From: an uncultured Bacteroides sp.
Lineage (GTDB): Bacteria > Bacteroidota > Bacteroidia > Bacteroidales > Bacteroidaceae
DNA length: 64,000 nucleotides
Reading direction: 5' to 3'
Assembly: GCF_937912035.1 (NCBI RefSeq)
Contig: NZ_CALDPF010000039.1
Location: 124,001-188,000, forward strand
Numbering within the stretch: position 1 is the stretch's first letter; the number at the start of each line of letters is the position of its first letter. The translations under genes were made by a program, and so were the position numbers. The notes under the pieces were generated by a model. That model saw nothing but the letters and a program-made list of their open reading frames with translations. It did not search any database and was not told the DNA's origin. Shown one piece after another: positions 41,809 through 52,500 of this stretch.

Positions 41809-43252
41809 TGATTCTTCTTCCGAAGTTTGCCTTTTGGGGAGTCTCTATTGCTTTCAGATTAGGAGTATATGTTTCTTGCGATCTTGATGCAGGATATACT
41901 TTTCCGGCTTTCTCAAGTGCTACTTTTAGCATAGCTTCGTTTTCGTCACCAAGCTGATATGTTTCCAGAGGGTTATCTTCTGCTTCTACATCAGGTGTAA
42001 GACCGTTTGGCATACAAGGTGTTTCGTCATTTGCATTTTTATATATGCTCACCATAACATAAATACCCCAATTCTTTATGGCTTGTGGAACTTTATCGTA
42101 TGCATCCTTTGCTGCAAGCATCCATCCAGTGCAATATTTACCGTGCGACTGCTCACCTATAAGTTCTATATCCATATATGGCATTAATCCTGATAGAAGA
42201 GCTTCAGAAGCCGATGCACTGTTGCCTGTTATGATACCATAGATTTTTTCCAGACCGATGTTTGCGTCTTTTGTACTTATATTCAGGTCTATTTCATCAT
42301 AATTATATTCTGTTTCGAATCTTGTGATAGTAGAAATACCTTCTTGTTCATAGTATTCAGTAAAGAAGTCATTATAATCTTCTTTTTCGAAAACATATTT
42401 ATTTGTAACATTAATCTGTGGGGCAAACATTGATGCCAAAACATTCTCGGTAATTACATATCCTCCTCCATTATATCTGAGGTCTAGAATAAGTTCCTTA
42501 ATTCCCTCATTCTTAAATTTCTTGCATATGTTTATAAGTTCAGGGATAGATTTCAGGTCGAAGCTGCTGTATGCAAGGTATCCAACTTTCTTGCCATTGA
42601 AATTATATACAGAGTCGCACAAAATAGGGCTTTCGTACATTTCAACAGCAGCCAATGACAATTCAGTAGTTGGTGTTATATTATTACCAACCAGTTTTGC
42701 AAGTGAAAGTTTTATTTGAGAAGAATAAAATAGATCAAGGTAATTTTCTGTAGTAAGTGTTTTACCATCTATTTTATATATCAAATCTCCTCTTTTAATT
42801 CCAGCTTTTTCGGCAGGACTGTTTTCTGAGACAAATGCTACAGCTGCTATAACTTCGTTGGAGTTTTCACTAAGTAAATAAACTTTAGGAGTATATCCGT
42901 ATGTAGTAGTTACCCCCTCTACACTGCTTGTAAACTCGTCCATGTTGTCAGTCAGCATAGTCCATTTGTCTATCTCGTTAGTTCCGTTGTGATATCTTAT
43001 TTTTTCAACAGTTGATATAGGGTCACTATTCTTTTCCGGATCAAGTTGGTTAAGATCTTTTGAAATCTCCTCGTTCCAGTAATAATATATTTCCAATGCT
43101 TCTCTTGCGAATCTGTTCGCATACTTTGTTTCTTCTGTTATTTTTGATGTATCTTCAGGATTATCACTATTTTCTTCTTTAGTACATCCGGTGAATACAA
43201 ATCCTGAGATAATAATGCAGGATAAAGTCAATTTCAGTTTGTTCAAGTCCAT
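41771..43252 (-). CDS. S41-family peptidase lipoprotein (C-terminal-processing-protease-like)
   Basis: A 493-residue lipoprotein (signal ending FVFTGC, acylated Cys ~22), so periplasmic or surface-bound. A PDZ-like domain (~150-220; AEKAGIKRGDLIYKIDGKTL) precedes the S41 domain. The catalytic serine is probably S347 in TGNSASASEAL, with a lysine in EQSHGKYCTG. This is the Ser/Lys dyad type, which cleaves unfolded or tagged proteins. Homologues occur widely in Bacteroidetes; the target is unknown. A TAGATTTG box at 43292-43299 (minus) fits a promoter. Its last 38 bp overlap the end of the convergent ATP-grasp-like gene. Confidence 0.87.
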   Translation of the reverse strand: MDLNKLKLTLSCIIISGFVFTGCTKEENSDNPEDTSKITEETKYANRFAREALEIYYYWNEEISKDLNQLDPEKNSDPISTVEKIRYHNGTNEIDKWTMLTDNMDEFTSSVEGVTTTYGYTPKVYLLSENSNEVIAAVAFVSENSPAEKAGIKRGDLIYKIDGKTLTTENYLDLFYSSQIKLSLAKLVGNNITPTTELSLAAVEMYESPILCDSVYNFNGKKVGYLAYSSFDLKSIPELINICKKFKNEGIKELILDLRYNGGGYVITENVLASMFAPQINVTNKYVFEKEDYNDFFTEYYEQEGISTITRFETEYNYDEIDLNISTKDANIGLEKIYGIITGNSASASEALLSGLMPYMDIELIGEQSHGKYCTGWMLAAKDAYDKVPQAIKNWGIYVMVSIYKNANDETPCMPNGLTPDVEAEDNPLETYQLGDENEAMLKVALEKAGKVYPASRSQETYTPNLKAIETPQKANFGRRIIIPLQSRMPGIE

Positions 43253-43291
43253 AGCTGGTCGTTTTTAAGATGATTTGTTTTAGCTTGATTA

Positions 43292-43299
43292 CAAATCTA
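43292..43299 (-). promoter_or_regulatory. TAnnTTTG promoter box of the S41 peptidase gene
   Basis: A perfect TAGATTTG on the minus strand, 39 bp upstream of the ATG at 43252. The -33 region (CTTC at 20 bp) is poor. Confidence 0.45.
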
Positions 43300-43395
43300 A
43301 AGAAAAAAACTGTTTTTTTGAAGTAATTTATATGATAAAAAAAGTTTTTTTTAGCGTCTCCAAAATTCCCGTTTTCAGGACTTGGGTAAATTCGA

Positions 43396-43461
43396 AAAAA
43401 ATGCGGTCAAATTTCAGATAAAACGTGACCACGTTTTATCTGAAATTTGACCGCATTTTTT
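43396..43461. terminator. Very long perfect hairpin at the end of PUL 2
   Basis: Arms of 31 nt (43396-43426, 43431-43461) are perfectly complementary around a 4-nt GACC loop. A-runs at the left edge become a U-run for the leftward PUL 2 transcript, so it should terminate after the GH2 gene (stop at 43486). Confidence 0.8.
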
Positions 43462-43485
43462 GGGGGAGTATAAGGAATCAAAATT

Positions 43486-46173
43486 TTACTCAAAATCACT
43501 CTGTTGTTTCTCAACCTCTTTAAGTTTTAATCGGCTAAGTTCCTGTTGAAGTCTTTTAATCTCCTCTTCATAATCATTTTCTTTCTCAGATATTGATTTA
43601 TTTGTTATTCTATTACCTTTCAGAAGAAGGGAAATCTCATTCTTGTCAGCAATAAGCTTATGTTTTGACTCAACAGTTTTAATTGTAAGTTCGGCAGATA
43701 AAGGAGTATGGATTCCTTCAAATACAACTGAAGCCTTAACTTTTATATCACCGGCATCGGTATTGGAACGAACCAGTACAGGAGCAGTTCCCCATTGTAC
43801 TTCGCGAGGGTTAGTGAAAGTATTATTATCTGCTACAAGTTCACCGTTACCCTCAATTTCGAACTTGATATGGTAATTGTTCAGTCGCTTGATGTTCCCT
43901 TTATCATCTGCAACAGCAGCAACAACAGTAACTAAATCAGAACCGTTTGCTTCCAGATCCATATTTTCATTATCTGCCCATAATATAAGTTTAGAAGGGC
44001 GACGTGTTGGCATAACTTTATGAGTGGCTACAACCTTGCCGTCTATCAAACCTTCTGCCAGCAAGTAAGAGTCATTATGTTTTCTTTCACGGGCAAGCTT
44101 TTTATCATACATCACATCCCATACATTTTCAAATGTAATTATGGGCGAAGGCATTCCGTCTGTAGTTTTTTCTTTCTTATATACCAACTGTTTTCCGTCC
44201 TTACAATAAGTTAAACGAACCTCATCACAGTTACTATATACGGTTACATTTTTAGGCGAGAACGGTGTCATTGCATTGGCAATATATACCATAGGACCTG
44301 TTTCAGAAATAAGTTTGTCATTCTTCTCGGTCGGACGTTGCGAACAAAACATGTAATACGATAATTTAGGTTGACGGAAAGCATCCATTATACCTCCATA
44401 GAATGGATCAGGATGATATCCGCGCTGATGGTCAAACGAATGCCACAGACATCCTCCCATGTGCTGACGGCTGTTTCTGTAAAGAGCGTCATAGCATGTA
44501 TATTTATAGTCTGTCTTTGCATATCCCTGTGCTTGAATCAACATAGGAACTTCACCCCAAGCCCTGTTCACACGGCTAGGAGAATTATGTGAGTTCCAGT
44601 CATCAACATTGTCTCCCCATTCACGTGTAAAATACGAAATCTTAGGATTCATAGTTTGAGTATTAAAAGCACCGCCTGCTCCGTTAAGAGGATGTGTGAA
44701 ATGAATAGGGAAATATTCGCTTCCTCTTGCAGTCACGTCACAACCTGCATAACAATAAGGATATGGATATTCTTCATGCAGAATATCAACTACGTTCTTG
44801 GCAAAATCTTCCGGATACCATGTTTCGTTTAGAATTGGTTCCCACATCCATACTGAAGGGTGATTACGGTCGCGTCTTACCATATTTCTTATATCACTGT
44901 ATACTCTTTGGGCAAATACAGGTGCATCGTTCCAGAACTGCCATCCTGGTGTATTTACTATCACAAAAAGTCCCAGTTCGTCGCATGCGTCCATAAAAGC
45001 AGGGTCTTGAGGATAGTGAGCATTTCTTATCACTCTCAGACCTGCGTCGCGCAATTTCTTTGCATCTCTCCAGTGCAGGCTGTTTGACAAGGCATTACCA
45101 ATTACAGCAAAATCCTGATGTCTGTTAGCTCCGATAAGAGGGTAGGGGTAAGGTTTTCCGTTAAGCCAGAAACCATCTTTACCTTTAAACTCAATACTTC
45201 GTATGCCGATTCTTCTTCGATATCCGTCAATTATATTACCTTCCTTATCTTTTACCAACACATGAAGCTGATACAAATAAGGAGAATCCGGTTCCCAAAG
45301 ATGTGGTGTCTCAACATTAACGTTTACAGTTGTTTTACGTGCTTTACCTTTTGATACGGAGAAATTCTTTCCTGTAGAAAGTATTCTTTTTCCATCCATG
45401 TTATAAAGTTCGTATTCCACTCTGCCGGAAAATGATTTTACCGACATGTTTCTGATGTGAGCATCAAGGCGTATGTCGGCCGATTTTTCTGATACATTAT
45501 TATAAGAAACAAACAAACCTCCACCAGCAGTTTCATTTTCATAATTCGGATCGGTTATAAAAACATTATTATGGGCTATCATCCAGCAGTCACGATATAT
45601 TCCACCAAAATAAGCGAAATCAAGCATATCCTGCTGCTTTCCGGGAGGATAAGAAGGGTCATCGCTATTGTCTGCCCATACGGTTATAATATTATCTTTT
45701 CCGTACACAAGGTAATCTGTTACATCGGATATTACTGGAAGGAATCCGCCAAAATGTTCTTTAACAAGTTTGCCGTTAATCCATACCTTTGATTTACCCA
45801 TAATGGCTTCAAAATGCAGAAACAGCCTTTTACCTTTCCATTCCTCTTCAGGAGTAAAATGTTTTCGGTACCAAACTTCACCCTGGTAATTTATACAACC
45901 GCTAGCCTCGGTAGGAAGTGTTTCCATTCCGTCAGGAAGAGATACCAGTGTCCAATTGCTGTCATCAAAGTTTATTTCCTCCGCACCCTGTACCTTGCCT
46001 TTAAAGAAACGCCATGCAGGGTTCATACTATAGACTGTTCTACCGGTGTTATTCAGCTGATAGAACCCAGCCGTGGAATATTCCGGCTGATGAAATACGG
46101 TTGATGCTTTTAAAGTTAAAGCATACGAAAAATTAAATAATATACAAACAAAAAATAATAATACCTTTTTCAT
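43486..46173 (-). CDS. Glycoside hydrolase family 2 enzyme with C-terminal coiled-coil tail
   Basis: An 895-residue secreted protein (signal ~1-24). Domains in order: GH2 sugar-binding (~45-205; LFLHFEAIMGKSKVWINGK), immunoglobulin-like (~215-330), TIM barrel (~335-640; GANRHQDF, VIRNAHYPQDPAFMDACDELG), then beta domains. Acid/base E450 is in ILNETW and the probable nucleophile is E518 in FTREWGD. GH2 covers beta-galactosidase, beta-glucuronidase and beta-mannosidase; the PUL suggests beta-galactosidase. The last ~35 residues form a charged coiled coil (EEEIKRLQQELSRLKLKEVE), which is unusual for GH2. It is the last gene of PUL 2. Confidence 0.88.
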   Translation of the reverse strand: MKKVLLFFVCILFNFSYALTLKASTVFHQPEYSTAGFYQLNNTGRTVYSMNPAWRFFKGKVQGAEEINFDDSNWTLVSLPDGMETLPTEASGCINYQGEVWYRKHFTPEEEWKGKRLFLHFEAIMGKSKVWINGKLVKEHFGGFLPVISDVTDYLVYGKDNIITVWADNSDDPSYPPGKQQDMLDFAYFGGIYRDCWMIAHNNVFITDPNYENETAGGGLFVSYNNVSEKSADIRLDAHIRNMSVKSFSGRVEYELYNMDGKRILSTGKNFSVSKGKARKTTVNVNVETPHLWEPDSPYLYQLHVLVKDKEGNIIDGYRRRIGIRSIEFKGKDGFWLNGKPYPYPLIGANRHQDFAVIGNALSNSLHWRDAKKLRDAGLRVIRNAHYPQDPAFMDACDELGLFVIVNTPGWQFWNDAPVFAQRVYSDIRNMVRRDRNHPSVWMWEPILNETWYPEDFAKNVVDILHEEYPYPYCYAGCDVTARGSEYFPIHFTHPLNGAGGAFNTQTMNPKISYFTREWGDNVDDWNSHNSPSRVNRAWGEVPMLIQAQGYAKTDYKYTCYDALYRNSRQHMGGCLWHSFDHQRGYHPDPFYGGIMDAFRQPKLSYYMFCSQRPTEKNDKLISETGPMVYIANAMTPFSPKNVTVYSNCDEVRLTYCKDGKQLVYKKEKTTDGMPSPIITFENVWDVMYDKKLARERKHNDSYLLAEGLIDGKVVATHKVMPTRRPSKLILWADNENMDLEANGSDLVTVVAAVADDKGNIKRLNNYHIKFEIEGNGELVADNNTFTNPREVQWGTAPVLVRSNTDAGDIKVKASVVFEGIHTPLSAELTIKTVESKHKLIADKNEISLLLKGNRITNKSISEKENDYEEEIKRLQQELSRLKLKEVEKQQSDFE

Positions 46174-46234
46174 AGATATACGATATTTAAAATATTACAA
46201 ATACTTTATGTAAACGATGAGACTTCTAATAAAC

Positions 46235-47794
46235 TTAATATATTTCATCCGGGAAAGGCAATGATTTACCGTTGGCTTTAAGCTTAGGCCTTTGAGCTTC
46301 TCTTTCTCTCAAATAATCAGACAACTCAATACATAACTGTTTTACGATTTCAGGTTTCTCTGAAGCCAAATCATTCTGTTCTGATATATCATCCATTATA
46401 TTATATAATCTGATTTTACCGTTTTGCCAATGGTAAATAAGATGATACTCTCCTTTAAGAATTGAGGAGTACGCACCATATCCTTCTTCAATATCCTGAG
46501 TTTCTCCCCATAAGTTCGGGAAATGCCATACTATGGATTTATTTGTAGATATATCATCAACATTTTTCAAGCATCTTACAAAACTTTTACCGTCAATTTT
46601 CTGAATGGTCTTATATTTCTTTATTCCGGCCATTTCAATTATAGTAGGGAAAAAATCTTCAATGATGATTTTTTCGGAACAGCTGCTGTTAGGTTTTGTT
46701 ATATTGGGCCAATAAACAATCATAGGCTCTCTGACACCACCCATGAAAGCAGAGCCTTTGCCTGCTCTTGCCGGATAGTTAGGGTCTCTATTAGGTGTAC
46801 CTTCTCTACAATATCCCAAGGCTTGTCCACCATTATCTGACATAAAAAGAATGATTGTATTTTGTGCAAGTTTAGGATCAGACTGGATATAATCCATAAT
46901 ATCTCCCAAACTTTTATCCATACCTTCTACAAGTGCAGCGTATTTTGCCTCTTTCTCTCCTAATTCAGTTTTCAACAGTCTGTCGTACTTCCCTCTATAG
47001 TTATCACTAAACCTTTTATCATCTTCTATAGGAGTGTGTACAGCATAATGTGACATATAAAGGTAAAAAGGTAAATCTTCTTCTACTGCTTTTTTCATCT
47101 CTTTTATAGCCTCTATAGTTAATGCTTCTGTTAGAAATATATTCTTTCCATGATATTTTTCTAATCCCTTAACTGCAAATCTGGATCCTTCACCGAAATT
47201 TTTTGTTCCCAGATAACTTCCGGGAGCACCATTGGGACCTCCTGCTATATTTACGTCAAAACCCATATTGGATGGATCGGCACCAGGAGTTGTCCTTGCG
47301 CCAAAGTGAGCTTTACCGCAATGTATTGTTTTATAACCGTTATCTTTTAAAATCTGCGGTAGAGATGTTATTGCCGTAGAATTATTAATAATGCCTTTTT
47401 TATTTGCAGGTTGAATTCCATTATAATTCCATTCCGGAAGTTCTATGATATCACTGCTTTGGTCTGTTTTCTGATTAAGTTCAAGAGTCCAGTTTGTTAC
47501 CCTATGTCTTGATGCATTCATTCCTGACATAAGGCTACATCTTGTTGGTGATGATATGGCACAAGAATAAGCTTGTGTAAATTTTACGCCTAGTTTGGCC
47601 AGACGTTCCATGTTTGGTGTATTGTAACGCAAATTCAATTCTGTAACTTCATTATCATAAAATGGAACTGAAGTGTCTTGCCAGCCCATATCATCCACCA
47701 GGAACATAATAATATTAGGCTTGGAAGTCTTAGCCGTAGAATAAGAAATACAGTATAAACTTAATGATATAAGAGAAAATATTTTATGATTCAT
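46235..47794 (-). CDS. Sulfatase, S1 family, Ser-type (PUL 2)
   Basis: A 519-residue secreted enzyme (signal ~1-21). The metal-site start is FLVDDMGWQD. The formylglycine motif is S81-S-P-T-R followed by LMSG, so serine is the residue to be oxidised. CGKAHFGA and HYAVHTPIEDD supply further active-site residues. Overall it resembles the S1_16-type sulfatases that act on sulfated Gal/GalNAc, but the subfamily is a guess from memory. It sits 61 bp upstream of the GH2 gene and 130 bp downstream of the second sulfatase. Confidence 0.87.
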   Translation of the reverse strand: MNHKIFSLISLSLYCISYSTAKTSKPNIIMFLVDDMGWQDTSVPFYDNEVTELNLRYNTPNMERLAKLGVKFTQAYSCAISSPTRCSLMSGMNASRHRVTNWTLELNQKTDQSSDIIELPEWNYNGIQPANKKGIINNSTAITSLPQILKDNGYKTIHCGKAHFGARTTPGADPSNMGFDVNIAGGPNGAPGSYLGTKNFGEGSRFAVKGLEKYHGKNIFLTEALTIEAIKEMKKAVEEDLPFYLYMSHYAVHTPIEDDKRFSDNYRGKYDRLLKTELGEKEAKYAALVEGMDKSLGDIMDYIQSDPKLAQNTIILFMSDNGGQALGYCREGTPNRDPNYPARAGKGSAFMGGVREPMIVYWPNITKPNSSCSEKIIIEDFFPTIIEMAGIKKYKTIQKIDGKSFVRCLKNVDDISTNKSIVWHFPNLWGETQDIEEGYGAYSSILKGEYHLIYHWQNGKIRLYNIMDDISEQNDLASEKPEIVKQLCIELSDYLREREAQRPKLKANGKSLPFPDEIY

Positions 47795-47828
47795 AGTTCT
47801 TGTTTTTTATTAAAAATACTTGATATAA

Positions 47829-47909
47829 AGAGTGATACATGCAAGTTCTTTTTATTCTCTATATTATCCAATACCTATTATGTTTTTCCTGCAAGCATGT
47901 AATCACTCT
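47829..47909 (-). repeat. Inverted repeat between the two sulfatase genes
   Basis: AGAGTGATACATGC (47829-47842) is nearly the reverse complement of 47895-47909 (one extra A). The 52-nt loop is too long for a simple terminator. It may be an operator or an RNA-processing structure separating the two cistrons. Confidence 0.4.
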
Positions 47910-47924
47910 ATATATTATTAATTT

Positions 47925-49490
47925 TTATTTGCCAGTCTGATTACTGTTCTTTGCCTTATAAAAATTAATTCTTTCTGTCCATGGCTTATTTTCAAGAGGG
48001 AATACCTTATGTGTATTTGCCCATTCTATCCATTTGGATTCAAGCTCTTCCACCTTATCAGGGTATTGGGATGATAGATCGGTAGTTTCGAAAGGGTCTG
48101 TTTTAAGATCTATCAGTTCCCATTGTTCATCACGGTTTGCCTTTACAAGCTTCCATGAACCATCTATTATAGCGCACGAACTCTGATGTTCGAAATACAG
48201 TGTCCGGCTTTCTGTTGCTTTGCCTTCTGATGCAGGTAGAAGATTTTTACCTTCAAGATCGTTATGGGAAAAATTATCAGGATAACTTACATTACCTAAA
48301 GCCATACATGTTGGGATAACATCTATGATATGGGCAGGCTGGTTACATATTTTTCCCTTCATCTTATTCTTCTTTCTGTCGCCGTATGTGAGTATAAATG
48401 GAGTACTTGTACCACCCTGGAATACCCATCTCTTGTAACTGCGATATGGAGTGTTCGAAAGGTCGGACATGAGTTGACCAATATATCCGCCCTCGTCTGT
48501 AGCACCGTTATCACTCAGGAAAATAAATACGGTGTTTTCATACATGCCTTTCTTCTTTATGGCATCTACAAGCTTTCCAATACCCTCATCCATAATTTCT
48601 ATCATTGCGGAATAAGTAGCCATATCTCTAATCCACTTTTCCTGTTGCTCTTTTGACAAATCCTCCCATGCCGGGCGCTTTCCTCCGAACTCTTTATTGA
48701 ATATTGGTAATTCCATATCGGTAGGAACAATGCCCAATTCTTTCTGTTTTTCGAATCTTTGTCTGCGAAGCACGTCATATCCCACTTTATATCTTTCTAT
48801 GCACTTCATTACATATTCTTCAGGAGCCTGTAAAGGAAGGTGAGGAGCATAATGTGCCACATAAAGAAACATAGGATTTTCAGTGTTATGTCGGTTAACG
48901 AAGCATACTGCAGAGTCTGTAATGGCATTTGTGTAATAATAATCATCAGGCAGATTGTTGACTTTTTCAAGGTCATTATATACAGGAGAAGGCTTGTAAT
49001 AGCTTCCACCACCATGGAGACAACCATAATATCTGTCAAATCCTCTCTGCACAGGATAACTTCCATTTGGAGAATCATAGCCTCCGGTAGTAGTTACATG
49101 CCATTTTCCACTCATATATGTACTGTATCCACCAGATTTCATTATTTCGGCAATCGTGGGATATTCTTTGTCAATCTGCCCCCTGTATCCTGGACGGTGT
49201 TCATCAACCTCTGCCATCCATCCCATTCCAGCCTGATGCTGGTATCTTCCTGTAAGCAGTGCGGCACGGCTTGGACAACTGCGTCCTGTATTCTTGAACT
49301 GGCTGAATCGGACTCCTTCCTTGGCGAGTCTGTCTATGTTGGGAGTTCTTATTTCACTGCCATAGCAACCAAGATCGGAGAATCCCATGTCGTCACACAT
49401 TATAAGAACAATATTGGGTGAACTGTTTTTATTAGCCAATGCAGTTTGAGAAACAGCTGCAAGAATAACCGAGAGATAAAAATTGTTCAT
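47925..49490 (-). CDS. Arylsulfatase-like S1 sulfatase, Ser-type (PUL 2)
   Basis: A 521-residue secreted enzyme (signal ~1-19). Metal-site residues are in IMCDDMGFSDLGCYGS. The formylglycine motif is S71-C-P-S-R with LLTG; position 71 is serine and the cysteine lies at the variable place. MSGKWHVT, YVAHYAPHLPLQAP and FIFLSDNGA are the standard arylsulfatase blocks. The exact sulfated sugar is not predictable. It follows the GH20-GH18 gene with an 18-bp gap, so the two are co-transcribed. Confidence 0.9.
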   Translation of the reverse strand: MNNFYLSVILAAVSQTALANKNSSPNIVLIMCDDMGFSDLGCYGSEIRTPNIDRLAKEGVRFSQFKNTGRSCPSRAALLTGRYQHQAGMGWMAEVDEHRPGYRGQIDKEYPTIAEIMKSGGYSTYMSGKWHVTTTGGYDSPNGSYPVQRGFDRYYGCLHGGGSYYKPSPVYNDLEKVNNLPDDYYYTNAITDSAVCFVNRHNTENPMFLYVAHYAPHLPLQAPEEYVMKCIERYKVGYDVLRRQRFEKQKELGIVPTDMELPIFNKEFGGKRPAWEDLSKEQQEKWIRDMATYSAMIEIMDEGIGKLVDAIKKKGMYENTVFIFLSDNGATDEGGYIGQLMSDLSNTPYRSYKRWVFQGGTSTPFILTYGDRKKNKMKGKICNQPAHIIDVIPTCMALGNVSYPDNFSHNDLEGKNLLPASEGKATESRTLYFEHQSSCAIIDGSWKLVKANRDEQWELIDLKTDPFETTDLSSQYPDKVEELESKWIEWANTHKVFPLENKPWTERINFYKAKNSNQTGK

Positions 49491-49508
49491 ATTAATATTG
49501 ATTTTAGT

Positions 49509-52500
49509 TTATTGTCTTACTATATCTATCAAATGATGTTTTATATATTCATCTGTATTTTCAGAGTCATGAGAGTCATATGAAAATTCCCACCAGAAAA
49601 CTCCAAGATATTCTTTTTGCTTAATCCATTCAAGTTTAGTCTTTATTGTCTCAGGAGTTTCCATTGTTATAAATTCATTTTTGTCCGGTGAATAAAAATA
49701 ATTCACTTTTGCTTCGTTGTCGTATTCAGAACTCCATCCTTCTTTAAGAAGAGGAAGAAATGAATTATAGCTGAAGTAACGACCATATTTATCAAGTTTT
49801 CCGTCTATTTTTTGTCCCGGTTTTATACCCTTATATCTAAAACCATAATTAGCAAGACCGATATTTAGTTTTGACTTGTTGAAAACTTCCCAGTTCTTCA
49901 ATTCTCTTTCAATGCCATTAAGTGGTGTGTTATGGCCAGCCTGGTTTCCCCATATCCCACCTCCCATGTCATATGTCATAATATTTATCCAATCTACGTA
50001 TTTCACAAGTTCGTCGGCAAGTTCTTTGTTATAGACTCTCCAGCTGTGAAGGGCTGTGGTGAGGTATAGTTTTCTTCCTTTTTCAGATTCCATACTGTCC
50101 AGCTTAGTTCTGATTTCTTTCATCAGCTTACAATGCAAGTTAACGTCAAGGTCGCTCTCCCAATCTATTTCTATACCATCATAATTATATTTACCGGCAA
50201 ATTCTGTCATAAAAGTCGTGAACCGTTTTCTTTTAACTTCATCTTTAACGATATCAATGAAACCTTCTCCTGCAAACGATATCATAACTCTGGTGTCATT
50301 TTCTTGTGCTTTTTTTATGAAATATGGTATGATTTCCATATTTCTGTCTTTAGCATACTTATGATTTTCTACTAATATTTTATTTATTTCATTCTGTGAC
50401 TTTCCAAAATCAAATGATTTCCAGTCTGGTGCAGCCATCAGATAAATGTAGTCAAACTGTCTGAAGTTGATTTTATCAATAAATGGAATATTTTTAAGTC
50501 CACTACCGATAACGTATGTAGAATGTTTCAAGTTTCCAACTTTCATATTGGTATGTTCGCATCTCAAATTTCTTATAGAACCCTTGAAGCCTTGTTCAGT
50601 ATTTCCAAGCTGTTCCAAAGGGAATATAAGAGTTTCGCGATACCATATTTTGTCCAGTCTTTCAGCCTTTTTGTTGTAAACCTGTCCAATCTTTCCTTCA
50701 AGTCTCTCTTTAAGTTCTCCATTAATATATAGTGAAGTTCCGTCTTTATTACCTTCAACCTTAACTTTTGTCCATTCGCCCGGTTTGAGACTAAAATTGT
50801 GAAATACCATTTCGTAACCTTCTCTTGTAAATGCGAATTTACCGGTATTATGCCAGTTGGCTACAAAAACCGAATGCGGTCCTTTAAAAAGTACAGCATC
50901 TATCATTGGGTCTTGGTGGTCAGCACAAATATCGAATTCTACAGAATATGGGTATCCTATTTCCTTAACAGCTGTTGTTATTTTATTTTTTCCGTCAAGT
51001 CTTATTTCTTTATTATATTCCGTAAGATTCATTGGTGCATTTACTTTTGCTGCAATATTTACTCCGGGAGCTTCCGGTGTAGTCTTACACAGTTTTTCGA
51101 ATGAACTGTATGACATCTTATTGTGGTTTTCGCCTTTCCAAAGTTTGTCTGACAATAACTGCATGGCTGGAAATACACGTATATGTACATCCTGTTCTGA
51201 TATTCCATTACCGATACGGTCGTTCCATTCGGCAAACATCGCTCCAAGGATATTAGGATTCTTTTCTATTTTATGCCCTTCTTTCATCATTTCCGGTGTC
51301 CAGTTTTCATAAATCCATTTACAGTCCAGAAAATCATGGTAATAGTTTACAGCCGGTACAATGTATAGAAAACGGTCGCACATGTTGACAACTTTGGCGC
51401 CGGCTTTTATTGCACTTTCCATATCCATCCACCCGTAGTTCCATGCACTGACAACTGTACCGTTCAAATCAACTTTAGTATTGCCTTTCATTTGGTTGAG
51501 GCTTCCCCACAAGCGAGGTGTTTTTCCATAGTTCTTCACCATGCTGAGGCAATGATTGGTGAATACTCTGAACTGTTCTCCCTCTTTCAAGTTATATTCA
51601 TCTGTACCTATGTGGACTTCATCACCAATGAAAACAGGATTTTCACCGGACAGATACTCGTCAAACAGATTATCTACAAATGTATATACTTCTTCTTTGT
51701 ATAAATCAAGATGATCCATACCATACTCTTTGCATGAAGCAGCCAGATTGGGATTATAATGAGCAAAAGCCAATGAATGAGCTGGTACATCTATTTCAGG
51801 AATAATCTTAATACCATATTCAGCAGCCATAATCTGCAAGTTTCTGAATTCTTCTTTGGTGTAATGACCGTCTTTAGCCGCTAATCCCGGATATCTTTCG
51901 CTTTCCAGTCTGTATGCCGAATATGTATCATTCCAGTCATTGTTGAAGAATTCAACGAATCCGTTATCATTGAGATGTATCTGAAGTTCGTTCATCTTAT
52001 AGAAAGACATAATTTTGATATATTTCTTCAGAAAATCCAAAGAAAAAAACTTCCTGCCTACATCAATCATGAAGCCTCTGCTAGGGTATTCAGGATAATC
52101 TATAGCTTTGCCTTTTTGCAATCCATCAGGTTGGTTATATAGCATTTGCAATAGCGTTCTGGTACCCCAAAATACACCTTTCTTATTGGAAGCTTGAATT
52201 GTTATATTATTGGAAATTTTCATCTCATAACTCTCATCACCAAACTTCGATGATGATTTGCCAAGAGATAATATAATAGCATTTTTCGAAGGTTTACCAA
52301 CTTCTATACTGTACTCCCAACCGAACATTTCCTTAATGTCCTCTGAAAGCTGTTTTGCACACCACTCTAACTGATGTTTGTCTTTTTCTGAAATATATAT
52401 AGTTCCTTTTTCTTTCAGAGATAAAACACCTTTTGAGCTTTCCCATTTTTGCAATGCTGGTATAACTTTAGGAAAATTATTGCTACTCCAAATAGACACG

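Noticed and set aside
48840..49421. 193-codon plus-strand frame antisense to the sulfatase gene
   Set aside because: Shadow of the sulfatase reading frame; Ser/Ile/Cys-rich with no domain or promoter.
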